DNA from: Pisaster brevispinus
Lineage: Eukaryota > Echinodermata > Asteroidea > Forcipulatida > Asteriidae
Length of the DNA: 64,000 nt
Direction of reading: 5' to 3'
Assembly: GCA_023634235.1 (NCBI GenBank)
Contig: JAMKCF010000074.1
Span: 186,001 to 250,000 of the forward strand
Part shown: positions 11,451 through 24,399 of the stretch, piece after piece
Layout: each line of letters starts with the position of its first letter
How positions within the stretch are numbered: position 1 is the first letter of the stretch
Notes under the pieces: model-generated
The model's database searches: none
Told to the model about the DNA's origin: nothing
What the model saw: only the letters and a program-made list of their open reading frames with translations
Program-made: the position numbers and the translations under genes

Positions 11451-14200
11451 CATCCGTGCTACATCCCACAACCCAGCAGTGCCTCTTCTTCACGACTATT
11501 GTGTGTAACTCCTGTGTTTATTTTAACAATACACATAGAAAAACAAAAACAAAAACTCACCCGAATCATTGAGTCTTTTGTTATTACCCATTCATGGATG
11601 GATACAGCGTGTAACCCTACTTTTCTTTCTAACCATCACAAAAAGCCTAACCCTTACCCTAACCCTAACCCTTACCCTAACCATAACCCTAACCCTAACC
11701 CTTACCCTAACCATAACCCTAACCCTAACCAAACAGAAAACACCCCATTCCCTATTATGGAGTTTCTTTTACATTACTCTTTCCTCCTGGAATGCTGTGT
11801 GTAACTGCAGGGTTTTATTTCCAACAGTCCCGTGAAAAACCCTAACCCTAACCCTAAGCACGACCAACCAACCCCGAAATACCCCGATCACTATCAAAAC
11901 GTTTCTTTTACATTACTATTTGCCTCTTAACTGCAGAGTTTTATTTCTAACCTTCACCCTAACCCTAACCCCAAACAACCGACCCAAAACACCCTAATCT
12001 CTATCATAGAGTTTATTTTACATGACTCTTTCCGCTGAACTGCAGAGTTTTATTTCTAACCCTCACCCTAACCCCAAATAACCCACCCCAAAACACCCTA
12101 ATCCCTATCAGAGTTTTATTTCTAACCTTCACCCTAACCTTAACCCAAATAAGCCCACCCCAAAACACCCTAATCCCTATCATAGAGTTTATTTTACATG
12201 ACTCTTTCCTCTGAACTGCAGAGTTTTATTTCTAACCTAACCTAACTGAAATAACCCACCCAAAACACCCAAATCCCAATCAGAGTTTTATTTCTAAACT
12301 TTACCCTAACCCTAACCCCAAACAACCGACCCAAAACACCCTAATCCCTATCAGAGTTTTATTTCTAAACTTCACCCTTACCCTAACCCCAAACAACCGA
12401 CCCAAAACACCCTAATCCCTATCAGAGTTTTATTTCTAACCTTCACCCTAACCCTAACCCAAATAAGTCCACCCCAAAACACCCTTATCCCTATCATAGA
12501 GTTTATTTTACATGACTCTTTCCTCTGAACTGCAGAGTTTTATTTCTAACCCTAACCATAACCCAAACAACCGACCCAAAAAACCCTAATCCCTATCAGA
12601 GTTTTATTTCTAACCTTCACCCTAATCCTAACCCCAAACAACCGACCTAAAATACCTTAATCCCTATCATAGAGTTCCTTTTACATTACTCTTTCCTCTG
12701 AACTGCAGAGTTTTATTTCTTACCCTAACCCTTACCCCAAATAACCCACCCCAAAACACCCTTATTCCTATCATGGATTTTCTTTTGCATACTCTTTCCT
12801 CCTGGACTGCTGTTTTTAACCACAAAGTTTTATTCCCAACCGTCCAGAAAAACATTTGTATCATAACAACAATCTTACAAAGAAATAACGAACATCAAGA
12901 AACAAAATTGCACACATCCCGAATCATTCGGTCTTTTATTGCTACTAACTACTTCATATGACTACTTTTATTATCAATAATCTTAGAAAAAACATTAAAA
13001 ATTAAGACACAAGCGTGCAAGCATTTCGAACCATATAGTAATACTCGTACACTGATCTTTCCTTCTTGAATACTACTAGTAAAATGCAGTTTCATATTTT
13101 GTTGTAAACTTACCCCCCCCCCATTTCAACACCTATTGAAAACACCCCACATCCCACGCACGAATTTCACTTACAGTTTTCTTTCATTCGTGACTACTGC
13201 TCGTACTACTGCATAATTTTGTTACCAAATGTCCTCAAAAAGAAACAGAAAGAAAGAGCATGTAACCGTAGTTTTATTTCACCAACAATCTAAAAAAGAA
13301 GATTGAACAACATAAAACACCCCGTATTATGAAATTTCACGTGCATAGTAATCTTTACCTCATGAATAATACCTGCAACGGCAAAGTTTCTTTGCCGAAT
13401 GCCCCCCCCCCCCCCACACACACACACACACAACCTAATCAAGGAGTTACTGTGACATTACTCTTTCCTTTAAAACTGCTGTTTGTAACTGAATAATTTA
13501 TTTCCAACCTTCCTAAAAAAACTTTTAAAAAAACTAACGTTAACATTAACTGAAAACACAACATCTGAATCACGGAGTTACTGTCATAAATATTTTCTCA
13601 TGAATGTAGCTGTTTGTAAACGCAGAGTTGTATTTCCAAACTAACCATAACCTTAACCCCAACCCAACCGAAACACACCCATACACGAATCAATCACTCA
13701 CCCTAATTAATTTTTCCTTCACTAAAATCATACTTTTGTTTCCAACTTTCCTCAAACAAGAAAAGAAGGAAAAACATTTATTATCAACACCCAACAGCCT
13801 AATCACGGAGTGTCTCTTATTACTGAATTAATACTGCATAATAACCGAATAGTTTTATTACCAGCCAGCCTTACTACACCAAAACTGAACAGTGCAGTGT
13901 TCTTGCATCTTCCGTTATAAATACTACATTTAACCATATAGTTACACACAGTAAAAAACACCTAAAAACAAGCAAACAAACATTGAACATCAATCAAAAT
14001 CACCCCGTACCAATTCATGGAGTGTCTTATAAATTACCATTTCCTTCACAACTAACCATAACATTTTTGTTCCAACATTCCTAAATTGTTTCAAGTCATC
14101 CGCGTTTACCCACAGTCTAAACATTCTCAACGCCGCCATCGTCACCCCTTCCTCGGTTCTTAAAGTCCCCCCCCCCCCTCCCCCAATGGGTTCTTTATAC
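11450..14200 (+). repeat. Decayed satellite, about 150-180 bp units, hosting telomeric repeats
   Basis: A consensus-like unit recurs: 'ATCACGGAGTTTCTTTTACATTACTCTTTCC...', then 'AACTGCAGAGTTTTATTTCTAACC', then an A/C-rich spacer ending near ACACCCC. Clear copies start near 11569, 11752, 11893, 12005, 12182, 12490, 12665, 12770, 13440 and 13560. Weaker ones lie near 12920, 13060, 13330, 13690 and 14020. In the central part the spacer is CCCTAA repeats and units are shortened; in the flanks the spacer is ordinary A/C-rich sequence. No protein is encoded. Confidence 0.75.
11644..12760 (+). repeat. Interstitial telomeric repeat block (CCCTAA/TTAGGG)
   Basis: The longest run is 11650-11733, near-continuous CCCTAA with CCTTAC and CATAAC variants. 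At least nine shorter runs of 2-5 repeats follow at the same relative position in successive satellite units, up to about 12745. The C-rich strand is the plus strand throughout. TTAGGG is the vertebrate and echinoderm telomere repeat. Interruption by unique blocks and the sequence on both sides show this is interstitial, or an old subtelomere, rather than a chromosome end. Confidence 0.9.
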
Positions 14201-15837
14201 TACCGTGCGTCTTCATGGATGCTGCTCCAACCAGACTACATTGGTTCAGACTCCTTCCTGCAATAAGAAAAGTCTGTTCCCCTTTTCATAAATATTACCA
14301 TCAAAGTTACAATAGTGGACTCAAACCAATATCTCCATAATCTTTGTGTGTAAAACACTTTATTCATCGTGAAAAAAATGATTACAAATACAAACAAGGT
14401 AGGCTGTAATAGTTTTGCTTCAGAATAGTATAAAGGTAATATTAACTAGGCATCTACGTTTTCTTTTGCTTTCCATTTGGGGAAATGCTCATAAATGTAT
14501 TTTATTGTTGTCAAAGACGAATAATGAAACATTATATATATCAGGCAAATCCACGATACAAGCAAATAAAACACAACTTGGATTTTAAACTTTCTATATC
14601 AATTTACAATGCTTACAGCTACCAGAAACTTGTGATGCTTGTTCTTTATATAGACCTTTTAAGCAGAGATGACTAAATAAATTCTGCAACAATGCGCTCC
14701 TTTAACTTTGCAGCCAATATGTGTAGGCCTATAGTTTGATGTTATTACCACTACTGTGCAGTTTCATGTAAAGCAACTAACTTTTCAACCTCACTTAATA
14801 ATTAATGTAAACAGTTCCTCTAAAGAAGACCACCAACCCGATTCCACCACCCCCCCCATCAAAAATCACCGACCCCCATTCCATTTCCCCCCAAGAATCA
14901 TCACAAACCGTAATCCATTGACAGAAACTCTACGATGTTTTCAAAATAGCATTCCTGTCATTCTTTCTATTCTTGAGACATTTTCATTTTTATTTTATTG
15001 CCGTTGATTTCAAAATGTCATAGTTTTAATTTTTAGTGTTAATTCTAGAAAGAAAACGCAGCGGTATACATGAAATTCACATGTCCTAAATTAACGGTAA
15101 CTTTTGCAGTCCTACATAGCTATCAAACTTTACCCCCGAAAAGCCGTGTTGTCCCGTAAATTACAAATTAATAAATACCGAAGGAAATAACCACAACTTA
15201 GAGCTTGTATCCCTCATCTGAAAATAATTGTAATTGTGGCAAAATGCCTGTTTGTTTTATTTGTGTAAACTGTTTAAAAATCAAGGATAATTGAGGGCGC
15301 TATTCGAAATTAATTTGCAAATTTGAATATCTCAGTCATTACAAAACGTCCACATAATAAAAACGGCCACTAAGCTAAGTAAAAACTATTCATTATAAAA
15401 TCTATTGTAAACTGTGTTTAGATAATTCAATTTACCTATAAATAAGAGATCCCACTCAAGTTGAATTTAAACCAGGTAGGCTATTTAAAGTGCATACAGT
15501 TCAAATTAGTGATACTTCAAATTAAGTTTTTTTTAAAGTAATATTAATAGCCTTCGTGTTCAAATAGTATAAACACGTTTTGTAACGCTATAATAAATTT
15601 AGCAATTTACCAATAATGTTATTGTTATTATTATTATTGCACTTAGTAAACTAGAAAAGACCAGACCAGTGGTTTCCGAATATTACAAATGTACAAAAGA
15701 CTATTACAAATTAACCCTACCTTAAATTGTTGAGACCACAAACACTGGTACACGAGCCGCCGACAGCAAACGTTCTCATTGCACATAACATTACACCACT
15801 CTGAAAACTCCCGGCATATTTGACCCCCCCCCCCCCA
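14201..15837. other. AT-rich noncoding DNA, no gene seen
   Basis: Contains a C-tract near 14168-14185 and scattered A/T runs. The short reading frames show no recognisable domains or codon bias. Confidence 0.4.
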
Positions 15838-16012
15838 ATTCCAGGGAGCCTGATCCATTTCTTGGCCGACTCGGAAACTGTTAAATAAAAATTGGATTCT
15901 AGCTCGGATTCTGCGTCAGTTAAGTCGACCCATTTATGGGTCATTTTGAACAATATTTCGGGTCACACTGACCCCCAAAACAGTCAGGCCCCCTTGGGAC
16001 CCGGTTCAATTT
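15838..16012. mobile_element. Diverged relative of MITE family A
   Basis: The segment has AGGGAGCCTGATCC near the left and 'CAGTCAGGCCCCCTTGGGACC' type sequence at the right. In between it carries GGACTCGGAAAC/GGATTCTGCGTCAG and an internal ACCCATTTATGGGTCA palindrome. These blocks match those in the elements at 8770 and 18720. Terminal CACTCT sequence is not clear, so the limits are approximate. Confidence 0.45.
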
Positions 16013-18719
16013 CAGCAAGAAGTAGTTTGAAATAATATTCTGCGGTATGTTTGACAATAACTCCTGAACTAAGCGTGCTAGAGAGACATAACTTGTACCT
16101 GACTCTTCCTTTGGTATTCCTCCATTCGAAAATCAGGCTTTTGGGGCCACTTTGTGCCATCTTCAGACCGGAAATGACCAGCAAGTTGGGAAACTCCGAA
16201 TGATGCCCAACAAAAGTATCTTCAACGGGATTTTTGTACACAGAGCTGTCAAAGATCGAAATACAAAAACAAAGACAGTCAAATCACCCTCAGAATAATG
16301 CTGGATCTGCTCATCTCATGGGCTCTCACTTTGTCTTCGTTTGTTTTCTTTTTCGTTTTCGTTTTTAGTTTTATTGTGACGTTTTTGTAGGGGATGCGAA
16401 CGGCCAAGGAGTATGGCTAATACGACCACCAATTAAAAAAAAAAATTAAAAAAAATATTAGATTACATTGACATAAATAGTTAATTACAATGATTTGTTG
16501 TACATTCATTCTGTTGATTTTTGGGGAGTAACGGTTTTTTTTTTTTGGTAAGGCTAAGGCTAGGCTATAACAAAATAAAAATAGTAAATAAAAATCAAGG
16601 TAACAAAAAATAACGTGCAGTTAATTTTTTTGTAACGGGGGTGTTATAGGTGTTGCAAAACATTAATTAGCCAAGTCGAGAGAGGATGGTAGAGGAGATT
16701 CATACCAACTCTTTGATCATGACAATTAATGATAATCAAAATTACGTTTTCCCTTCCAGCCTCGCTTTGGTTGTGTTGGTTTGAAATGATACAAACACAA
16801 TGGCTGAACATTGATACCAGACGGGTATCAACATTTCGTCTTGATGACTTTGGAATGCATTGTATTATGAATGGCATCTAGAGGTGCCAAATTGTTCTGA
16901 AAGTTTTACAAATTTGGTGGTCATGCGTGTACGACGATAGTAAATAATTGTTTGACTTTTTGGAGGAAAGTACAATGGCCTGGAACAGTTGAAAAAAGGG
17001 ACCAAGTTATTGTGAAAAACTACGTAAACAAGTTTGAAAAATGTACCTTTCTGTAAACGCGCATGCTCAGATCTACGTAAGCAATTGGGATGTCTGGCGC
17101 CATCTAGCGCTCCCAAACCTCTAAATTATTATTTTTTTAAACAGAAAAAAAAGAATGATTTTTGTTTTAACTTAGTTGATGCAACTTCAGTTATAACCAA
17201 CCCCGTACCTTTTGTTACCAATAGAGGGCGCAATAATCACACAAACTTACCTTTTCAGGGGTACTAGTTGGAAGACGCTTACTTGAGCCGGCTGAGAAAA
17301 ATAAATAACAGACAAACAAAAATAGAAAAGTTTTAAGTCAAACTGAAACCACAATTAATTAATGCCTAAACTCACCCTCCAGACGTCACCCCAGGACGAG
17401 GCCCTAACACCCTTCCCCACCACAACCCAAGTTGTAATCCAAGGCTCCCCCAACAAATGAATCTCCCCCTTTTTTTTACACCGACATTTTTAGTCAAATT
17501 AAATGCTTCCGAGAATGATATTCAGTTGTTATAAACCAGTTCAATCAATGAGCTATTGGATTGTTTTGTTTCAGATGATGCTCCCTCTAGGGTTGTATTA
17601 CCTTTTGTTTGACCTACATTTTATGTTCAAGCATTTCACCCCTTTTTGCTATCTTTTATTGACACTTGTTAAGCCCACTCACTGCAAACTTGTTCCAATA
17701 TTCTCTAACTGCACATTTGTCTTGTACGTGGCTTTCATTCAGTTTAATTGTTCGTTTTGCAAAAAGGCAGCGCTTTGTAAAGAGCGAGTCCCATTTAAAA
17801 AAATGAGTTTCATTAAATTTACCGTTATTATTTTTGCTTTGAAATACACTGTGCTCTGCGTGTCCTACTTATGTTACAAACTTGTCTAATATTGAAGTAC
17901 AAGATGGCTGCTGACTGTGAGTGAAAGGTCTGCACTGCAAACACATTACAATGCAGGTTTATTCTAATCCACGGGGAAACAAAGACACACAAGCACAATT
18001 TTTTTTATTTTATTTCACAACAAAAAACACACAAAGACACAATTTGTTTTCCTTTATTTCACTGAAGAAAGATACACAAAGCCACATGTCACACATTATA
18101 AGCTGGATATGAATTAGAAACACACACCACACTGAAGTGAATTAGGTTAACCATCAGTTGACCATAAAACTGTTTTGTAAATTGTTTTGTCTTCTAATCA
18201 GTGCTTTCAGTAATGAAGGTTCATGTTTTCCTCGTGATTCATCACAGAGAGTCAAATTGTAAAACATTGTAATGTGAAATTCGTTATAAGGGTTTCAATC
18301 ATAACTAAAATTTGTTAAAGCACAACAAGATTTAATACTTTCACAAATAATATTGAGAGAGAGAAGATTGGTTTCACTCTTTTTAGAATCCTATTTTGAC
18401 GTCCATTGAGGTTTGCATGATTCATCCTTTTCGACACTGACCTTGCAACTAAACTTATAAAACAAATACTCGAAGATGTAACTTTTGTATGAGTTGCCAA
18501 CCCATGATAAAATGTGTAATTAGTGACAAATATTAATGAGTCAATAGAAAACCAAGTAAAACGTTTTGTATTCTTAATGAGATGTGATGCCTTCATCTAA
18601 AACATGAAAATCAATTAATCTCTGTAGACCTTTAATGCACTGCTGCCTCCTTTGTCAAGTTCCCTACTTGCAATAATAATAGATATCCTCATACCAAAGT
18701 GGGACCAGACTAACTTGCT
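16013..18719. other. Noncoding, no supported gene
   Basis: Contains an open frame of 128 codons at 17503-17889. Its product is a hydrophobic, Phe/Leu/Cys-rich translation of T-rich DNA with no domain, so it is not called. Otherwise ordinary AT-rich sequence with several short 'GAGGGCGC' motifs common in interspersed repeats. Confidence 0.4.
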
Positions 18720-19082
18720 CACTCTTAGAACATCTGGGTCAGAATTGACTCAATTCCAGGTCGCAGGGGGCCTGACCAAGAGCTGCCAACATTTGCATCT
18801 TGCAATCAGAGAGATTTTGTACAACAATCAGAATTAGATTCAGCATAATAGGGAACATAATCAGTGAGAATTTCAGGTAGACTTTCAATTTTATCAATCA
18901 GAACATGGACAGATTGGGTTATTTTCAGGGAACTTTCTGCAGAATCAGGGAGAGTTGGCAGCTCTGCTGACCAACTTATGGGTCAAACTGAAGTGGAATC
19001 TGAGCTAAAATCCCATTTTAAATCACTCATGAGTCAGCAGCTGGAATTCCAGTCAATTCTGACCAAGGAGTTTCTTAGAGTG
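18720..19082. mobile_element. MITE, family A, best-preserved copy
   Basis: The left end CACTCTTAGAACATCTGGG and the reverse complement of the right end CACTCTAAGAAACTCCTTGG begin inverted repeats of about 40 bp, both continuing into GGTCAGAATTGACT and AATTCC. Length 363 bp, no transposase. Subterminal sequence (GGGGGCCTGACC) is shared with the other family A elements. Confidence 0.8.
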
Positions 19083-19420
19083 TAATTGCAATGGATTGAC
19101 AATGTAGATGCTTCGAGACAGAGCTGTCTGAGATTACTAATACCTTGCATGTTGCTGCCTTGTAGAGCTGAGACGTCAGTTATATCAGGTTGTTCTCTCC
19201 CTAGCTCATCACTCTCAACTGCATACAATTAAAAGAAGAAAGAAAAAGAAGTTAAATAAAAGTTTGAAATTATGAATGACTGAAAGGCAAAGTACAGGAC
19301 AGAGCCCTAAACAGACATGAATGGATGCTCTTCAAAGAGCTGGATTACACCAAGGATGAAACATACCTACATCACTTCATATTACGTGATGAGGCGAAAG
19401 GACAATTTTGACAAAATTGT

Positions 19421-19635
19421 CAGCGGCAGAACTAAAAAGGGGGGGGCACGTACCCCCCAACCAATTAATGTCAGTGCCCCCCCCCCCCAAATTGGAACCT
19501 GCCATTCTGTAGATAAAGATCTAGTTTTTTAAAAGGGCAAATGGAATCTACAGTTGATTTGCCAGCAGTGCCCCCCTAGAAAAATGGTGGCCCCTTTGTG
19601 CCCCCCTAAAAAAGTACCAGTTAGTTATGCCGCTG
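19421..19635. mobile_element. hAT-like MITE, family B, inverted relative to 9303 copy
   Basis: Starts CAGCGGCAGAACTAAAAAGG and ends TTAGTTATGCCGCTG, giving a ~15-bp inverted repeat. The interior GTGCCCCCCTAGAAAAATGG block is the reverse complement of the family B interior at 9303-9536. 215 bp, no coding capacity. Confidence 0.75.
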
Positions 19636-19959
19636 CATATTTTCCTCAAACATTTCGCTCTCATCAAATTTCTTGTCTTCTCTCCATGGGATTTGTGGCT
19701 AGAAAGTAAAGTGATACAGTTGGCTTTTCTGAGAGTCCTTGGCTTCACAACCAGAACTAATAAATGAAATGAAATTTGTCATTGAAGTTATAAGTCATAC
19801 TGTCTTTTTTAAATGGCGTTTTTCAGTCATTTTTGCAGAAGCACAATGTGATAACACAGCATGTGATAATACCACTTATTGCTCAGAAAAGCCCTTGCTT
19901 GTTAATCAACATTTCAATCAGTGTGCTCTGGTTGTATTCAGCACTCACTTTTATCACCA

Positions 19960-20112
19960 AATATTGCTTAAGCATTTTCTGCTTAGCAAAAATAAGCAGA
20001 ATACCAGGCAAACATTGTACATTTGACATGGTATTTAAGCTGGTATCTTATTCTGGTAAGCATATTTTTGTTGTGCTTAGCTACTTTTTGTGCTTAAGCA
20101 GCTCTTAGTACT
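19960..20112. mobile_element. Remnant of the 'GGGCCCAATTTCATAGAGCTG' MITE (family C)
   Basis: Contains TATTGCTTAAGCATTTTCTGCTTAGCAAAAATAAGCAG... and ends TTGTGCTTAAGCAGCTCTTAG, matching the interior and right arm of the complete copy at 25033-25222. The outermost GGGCCC ends are not visible. Confidence 0.5.
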
Positions 20113-20875
20113 TGTCTGAAACACTTACAATCCCGTACCCAGCCTTGACTGAATTGTGTTATTTCAGAGGTATCCAGATTCCTGAACACATAAACAAAAC
20201 TTCTACATCTACAAGATTGCTCTACACTTTGACCCAGTTGAGGTAATGAGTAACTGGTTTGGGATGTGGGAACTGATTGTCTGTGTGTATTTGAACAAGG
20301 GTCTCAAACCGCTTGGATTCTGTTTTTTGCACTCTTAATCAGAGCAATGATGAAGATCCAACAGCTTAACAAGTCCAGTGAGATCAGACGTCAGTCCTCA
20401 TCTTGTAGTCTTCCCATAGCTCACCAATCTCCTCTACACCAAAAACAAATGCAGGGGATTAACAAGTAAAGATAAAACACACATTATTGTAAAATGCTAT
20501 GCATTTTTGATAAAGGCAGGATACAGGATGTTGCCATCATTCTCTCTGGATAAGTTTCTAAGCAAATTAATTTAATTTGGAAAAAAAAACCTTCAGCATT
20601 TTCTTCTGGCATCAAGGTCATCTGAATTCCAATATTGGAGTTATTAGTGATAAGGTCGTCTTTCTCTTTAATAATATTACAATCTGGAAAAACTAATTCT
20701 TTTGTTTTCAAATTAAGAACAAAATGTGCATTTTCGTTTTAATATGTGTCTAATCTTAAACAGTTTAACTTGTCATCTGTCAATTTACATTCTGTGACTT
20801 TAAACTTATTTTAAAAGACTTGATGATTAAGTTGTTTTGGCTAAACACGATCAAATCCTGTATCCTGCCTTGGCT
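20113..20875. other. Noncoding, no gene seen
   Basis: Unremarkable AT-rich sequence. No reading frame with a recognisable product. Confidence 0.4.
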
Positions 20876-21160
20876 CAGTGGTGTAGCCCGGACTCTTTCG
20901 GTTGGGGGAGGGGGCACGGGGGAGGGGTAGGGGGCGGCGGGGGGGGGGGGGGGGGGGGCTAGAGTTTTACAGTGGTTGGGGTCATGCTTTTATTTTGGAA
21001 AGGGGACTCTGGTGGTTTAGGAAGAAGGATATTACAAAACACTGCCTTAGCATTGAAAAAGTTACCCCACTTGACCATCGAATCATTGGTGCAACTGGGG
21101 GAGGGGCGGGGGGCTGGGGGCATACAATTGATGTCGGTGCCCCCCACCCTGATAAAGGAT
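20876..21160. mobile_element. Fragment related to hAT-like MITE family B, G-rich
   Basis: Begins CAGTGGTGTAGCCC and has a near-pure G block at 20938-20958. It ends in a GGGGCATACAATTGATGTCGGTGCCCCCC block like the family B core (CACTGACATTATTTGGGGGGCAC at ~9467). The right terminal repeat was not found. Confidence 0.45.
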
Positions 21161-21289
21161 AACAATAGCAAAATTGTCCTCTATTGTAAAAGCTTTAATG
21201 TGACAATGTTTTTTAAAACCATTTTTCTATTGCACAGAGCAATGTATTTGTTTTTATGAGCATGTCAGATTATTGTACAAATGCATATC

Positions 21290-21430
21290 AAGAGCCCTGA
21301 AAAGGGGATTGGTTAGGAATAATGCAAATGGAATCTACAGTGTTAATTGGCCAGTTGTGTGTGGCCCCCCCCCCCCCAGAAAACAGTGTACCTCATTATG
21401 CCCCCTCCAAATTTACGTTTTGACCCTGTA
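21290..21430. mobile_element. Second family B fragment
   Basis: 'GCAAATGGAATCTACAGTG' followed by 'TTGGCCAGTTGTG' and a C-run matches the family B interior at about 19535-19575 (GCAAATGGAATCTACAGTTG...TTTGCCAGCAGTG). Both ends are truncated. Confidence 0.5.
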
Positions 21431-24104
21431 TCAAATGACTAACTATCTTCCATCTCAGTTTCTTAGAGTCATTACCATGTTGTATTTGTCCCCAATAGCC
21501 TAGTATACAGTGTTTGAAACTACTCAACATCAGAGATTCTTGGAATAAAACAAAGGGGGCTGATACAAGCTTGAAGAATTAGGCAATGTAAGATGAAGAA
21601 GAGATTGACTCGGGGTGAGTGTTGTCTTCCCAATTCATTCAAGCTGATGTACACAGAATTGAAAAGCAACAAAAGTCCCTTTTTGAACGCCTTGGCAAAG
21701 ATGAACAGCTAAAGGAGAAACAACTCAGAGAATTGTTGATGGGAATGCATGAATTACAGGACCAGGGTCTAGTGACAGGGCAAGACAGAATTAATAGATA
21801 GATAGTTCACTTTACTGAGAATGTTGTAATAAATCAATTCTACTGAGAGATGACCTCATTAAGATAAAAGAAAGGAATAAATACCAAACAGTTCATAGTT
21901 GGCTTTGGTAATAGTGCGTTTGAGTTGAGGTCTAAACAGATGTTGACCAAGTACAGTTAGAGAGAAAAAGGAGTAAGTTAATACATGTACAAGAACACAG
22001 ATCCATGACATGTTTTCCATCACATTCAAATTTGATGTAACGATCAAATTTCAGCGTAAGTAACACAAACAAAAGTATTGTTTCTGTCCTGATGAGAATG
22101 AAAGTGAAGGACAGTTCAGGTACTCAAGTATGAAACAGACTATTGCACTGTTGGATTGAGGTTCATCCTGATGAAAGACTTGGTTCAAGTCAGGTCTCGT
22201 GCTAATCAAGTCAATAATGTATAGCTACACAGCTAGCTCTGATGAGGTCTTTTAATGTGCTTCCTCTGGTGTCAACTAGTTGCCAATCCAATGAGTTGGA
22301 TTGCGAGTAGCAGAGTTGAAACAAAGTGGTGAAATACAGCTGAGATGATGTTTATGTACATGGAGTGCATGCAATGCAATAGAAACACGACTAAGGACCG
22401 GAAGAAAGTTTGACTTGGGTCAAGTCTATCCTGATGATAGAAAAAGCTGAAGATATTGTAGATTTGAAGATATGCGGAATAGAATCACCAGAGTCCATTG
22501 AGGAAAACACAGGAAGGAAAGAAATGCCAAGCCCTCCTTCAACGCTTGCTGTTGAGTTTAGAAGACGGATTTTCCATCGAATCCAAAGAGAAGTAAAGAG
22601 AAAGCAAAGTGCAGCACTTTGAATTTGAGAATTAGACAGTGCTAGATGTAGCTCCAACAAAAGCAGACAGTGTTGTAGGTTTTTAGGTAAAGAGGTCTTA
22701 TTTCATACTGATCAACATATTCTATAAAATCCCACAATTAAAAGGATCTGAATGTTGGTGTCCCTTCTGCTTCATGCATCAAAGCACACAATTACAAAAC
22801 TGTGGGGGAAAAGTGTTAATGTTATTGATCTTTCTCATTTTCTGATTGTGTGTAGTTAAGTATGTTTCAGTCTACCTTTGAGTCTTTGGAACAGTACCTT
22901 ACATGTTAAATGGCAAAATTAAACTATATACATGATCTGCAAAAACCCTTCACATGGTGAAACTTTTCATTTTATAAAAGTGACCATTTCAAATAATGGA
23001 AGCTCAGTGCAGTTTTTCAAATGGTGTTAGCAAAATTAATCCAACAGTACACAATAAAGTGAATGAGGCTATAGGTTAAGAGTACAGTATCAATGATAAT
23101 TTGTAGTAGAACCTAAAATGAAAACAAATTACCATGTGATGGGTTGCAAGAAAGCATCACAAATCAACTCATGATTGGGTAGAACATGTGAGTACCAGAC
23201 CAAAAATGTAAAAAAACAAACCTCATAATACATTACATAAACTGTAGATGCAAGGACTACTTGTACATTTAAATCATTGTGTCACTACAAAAAGGAAGAA
23301 TCTATAGGTTGTGTGTCTTGATCTCACAAGAAAGTGCTCTGTGCAAAAACATTGGGGCGTACTTGTTTTGTGTTTACATTCTGGGCTTTTTAAAATGAGA
23401 AACAACGCTTGACAATGTCAGACTTAAGTAACGTAAGTGCTCTTTTAGAAGATACAATGTTTTTGTACTGACACAACGATATGAAGCCATACTCGGGGAA
23501 AACCAACTTGATGAACTACTGACAACTAGAGTTATAAACCTTAGATGGGTTTGGCACATCCTATGGAAACCTTTTGATGAGCAAATTAACAAGCTCTTTA
23601 CTGCCAATCTCATGGCCGGTGCAGACAAGATCATCAGCACCTACTATACTCAGTGTACATCTCTAGTATATTGCCAATGGATGTTCTGCTTTCTCTGCTG
23701 GAGATCTGGAGACCAGTACTCAAAGTGATAGAATGAGGAAAGCTTGTGTCTGCCTGCTGTGCAGCCGACTAATAAATGATGATGATGATGATGATGGAGC
23801 TATCCTACATTGGATAGCTTGTTCATTAGGTTAAAGTTTTGATATTAGGCCCAATTATGGATGTTGCCATGAAGTCAGTCAACAAAGTCCTATGACATCA
23901 CATATTGACAGAGATATCAGTCCCTGAAGTTGCCTTTTTATTTTCAACAAGGCCTGGTCTGGTTGATAACAGCTCTCCATTGACCCTGTCTCTCATAGCA
24001 GACTGGTTATTCCTCTCAACAGAAAACCCATGTCTGGTAATTGCTGAGCAGCTGTTTACACAGATGACACAATTCAAATGAAAAGGTACCAATAGCACCA
24101 GGGC
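21431..24104. other. Noncoding; GATGAT microsatellite; no supported gene
   Basis: A short (ATG)n run lies at about 23776-23796. Two TTGACTTGGGTCAAG-like motifs, each next to CCTGATGA (about 22155-22195 and 22410-22440), hint at an old DNA transposon. No domain was recognised in the short reading frames. Confidence 0.4.
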
Positions 24105-24275
24105 TGAAATTCATAGAGCTTCCTAAGCAGAAAAAAGTAGCTTAGCACAAGAACAATTATGCTGGACACCAGAATTTTTTGGGGGGCAAAACACCATGTC
24201 ACATGCACGATTTTTGGCTCATCTTTGCTTAGATGAAAAATGTCTAGCAATATTTTTTTGCTTGAGCAGCTCTTA
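24105..24275. mobile_element. MITE family C, partial copy
   Basis: Left arm 'GAAATTCATAGAGCTTCCTAAGCA' with internal 'GTAGCTTAGCACAAGAACAATTATGCTGG', and right arm 'TTTTTTTGCTTGAGCAGCTCTTA'. The arms match the complete family C copy at 25033-25222 but the outer GGGCCC is lost. Confidence 0.55.
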
Positions 24276-24399
24276 CATGTAATTGAGAGCAGGTTGCTGA
24301 CTGACAGGATGCCTGTTAACCGTTAACATCTTGGCTATCCCTTTTCTTGCCAGTATGAACATTACAAAGTAATATCAATTCTGAAATTCTCTTTCAAGA

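Noticed and set aside
11499..11835. Open frames rich in NPNPNPYPN or TLTLTLT
   Set aside because: These are direct translations of CCCTAA telomeric repeats.
17503..17889. 128-codon hydrophobic open frame
   Set aside because: T-rich low-complexity translation with no signal of a family and no conservation evidence; could be chance.
23898..24098. Minus-strand peptide with SVERNNQSAMRDRVNGELLS
   Set aside because: Looks weakly like a transposase C-terminal pattern, but too short and without supporting neighbours to assign.
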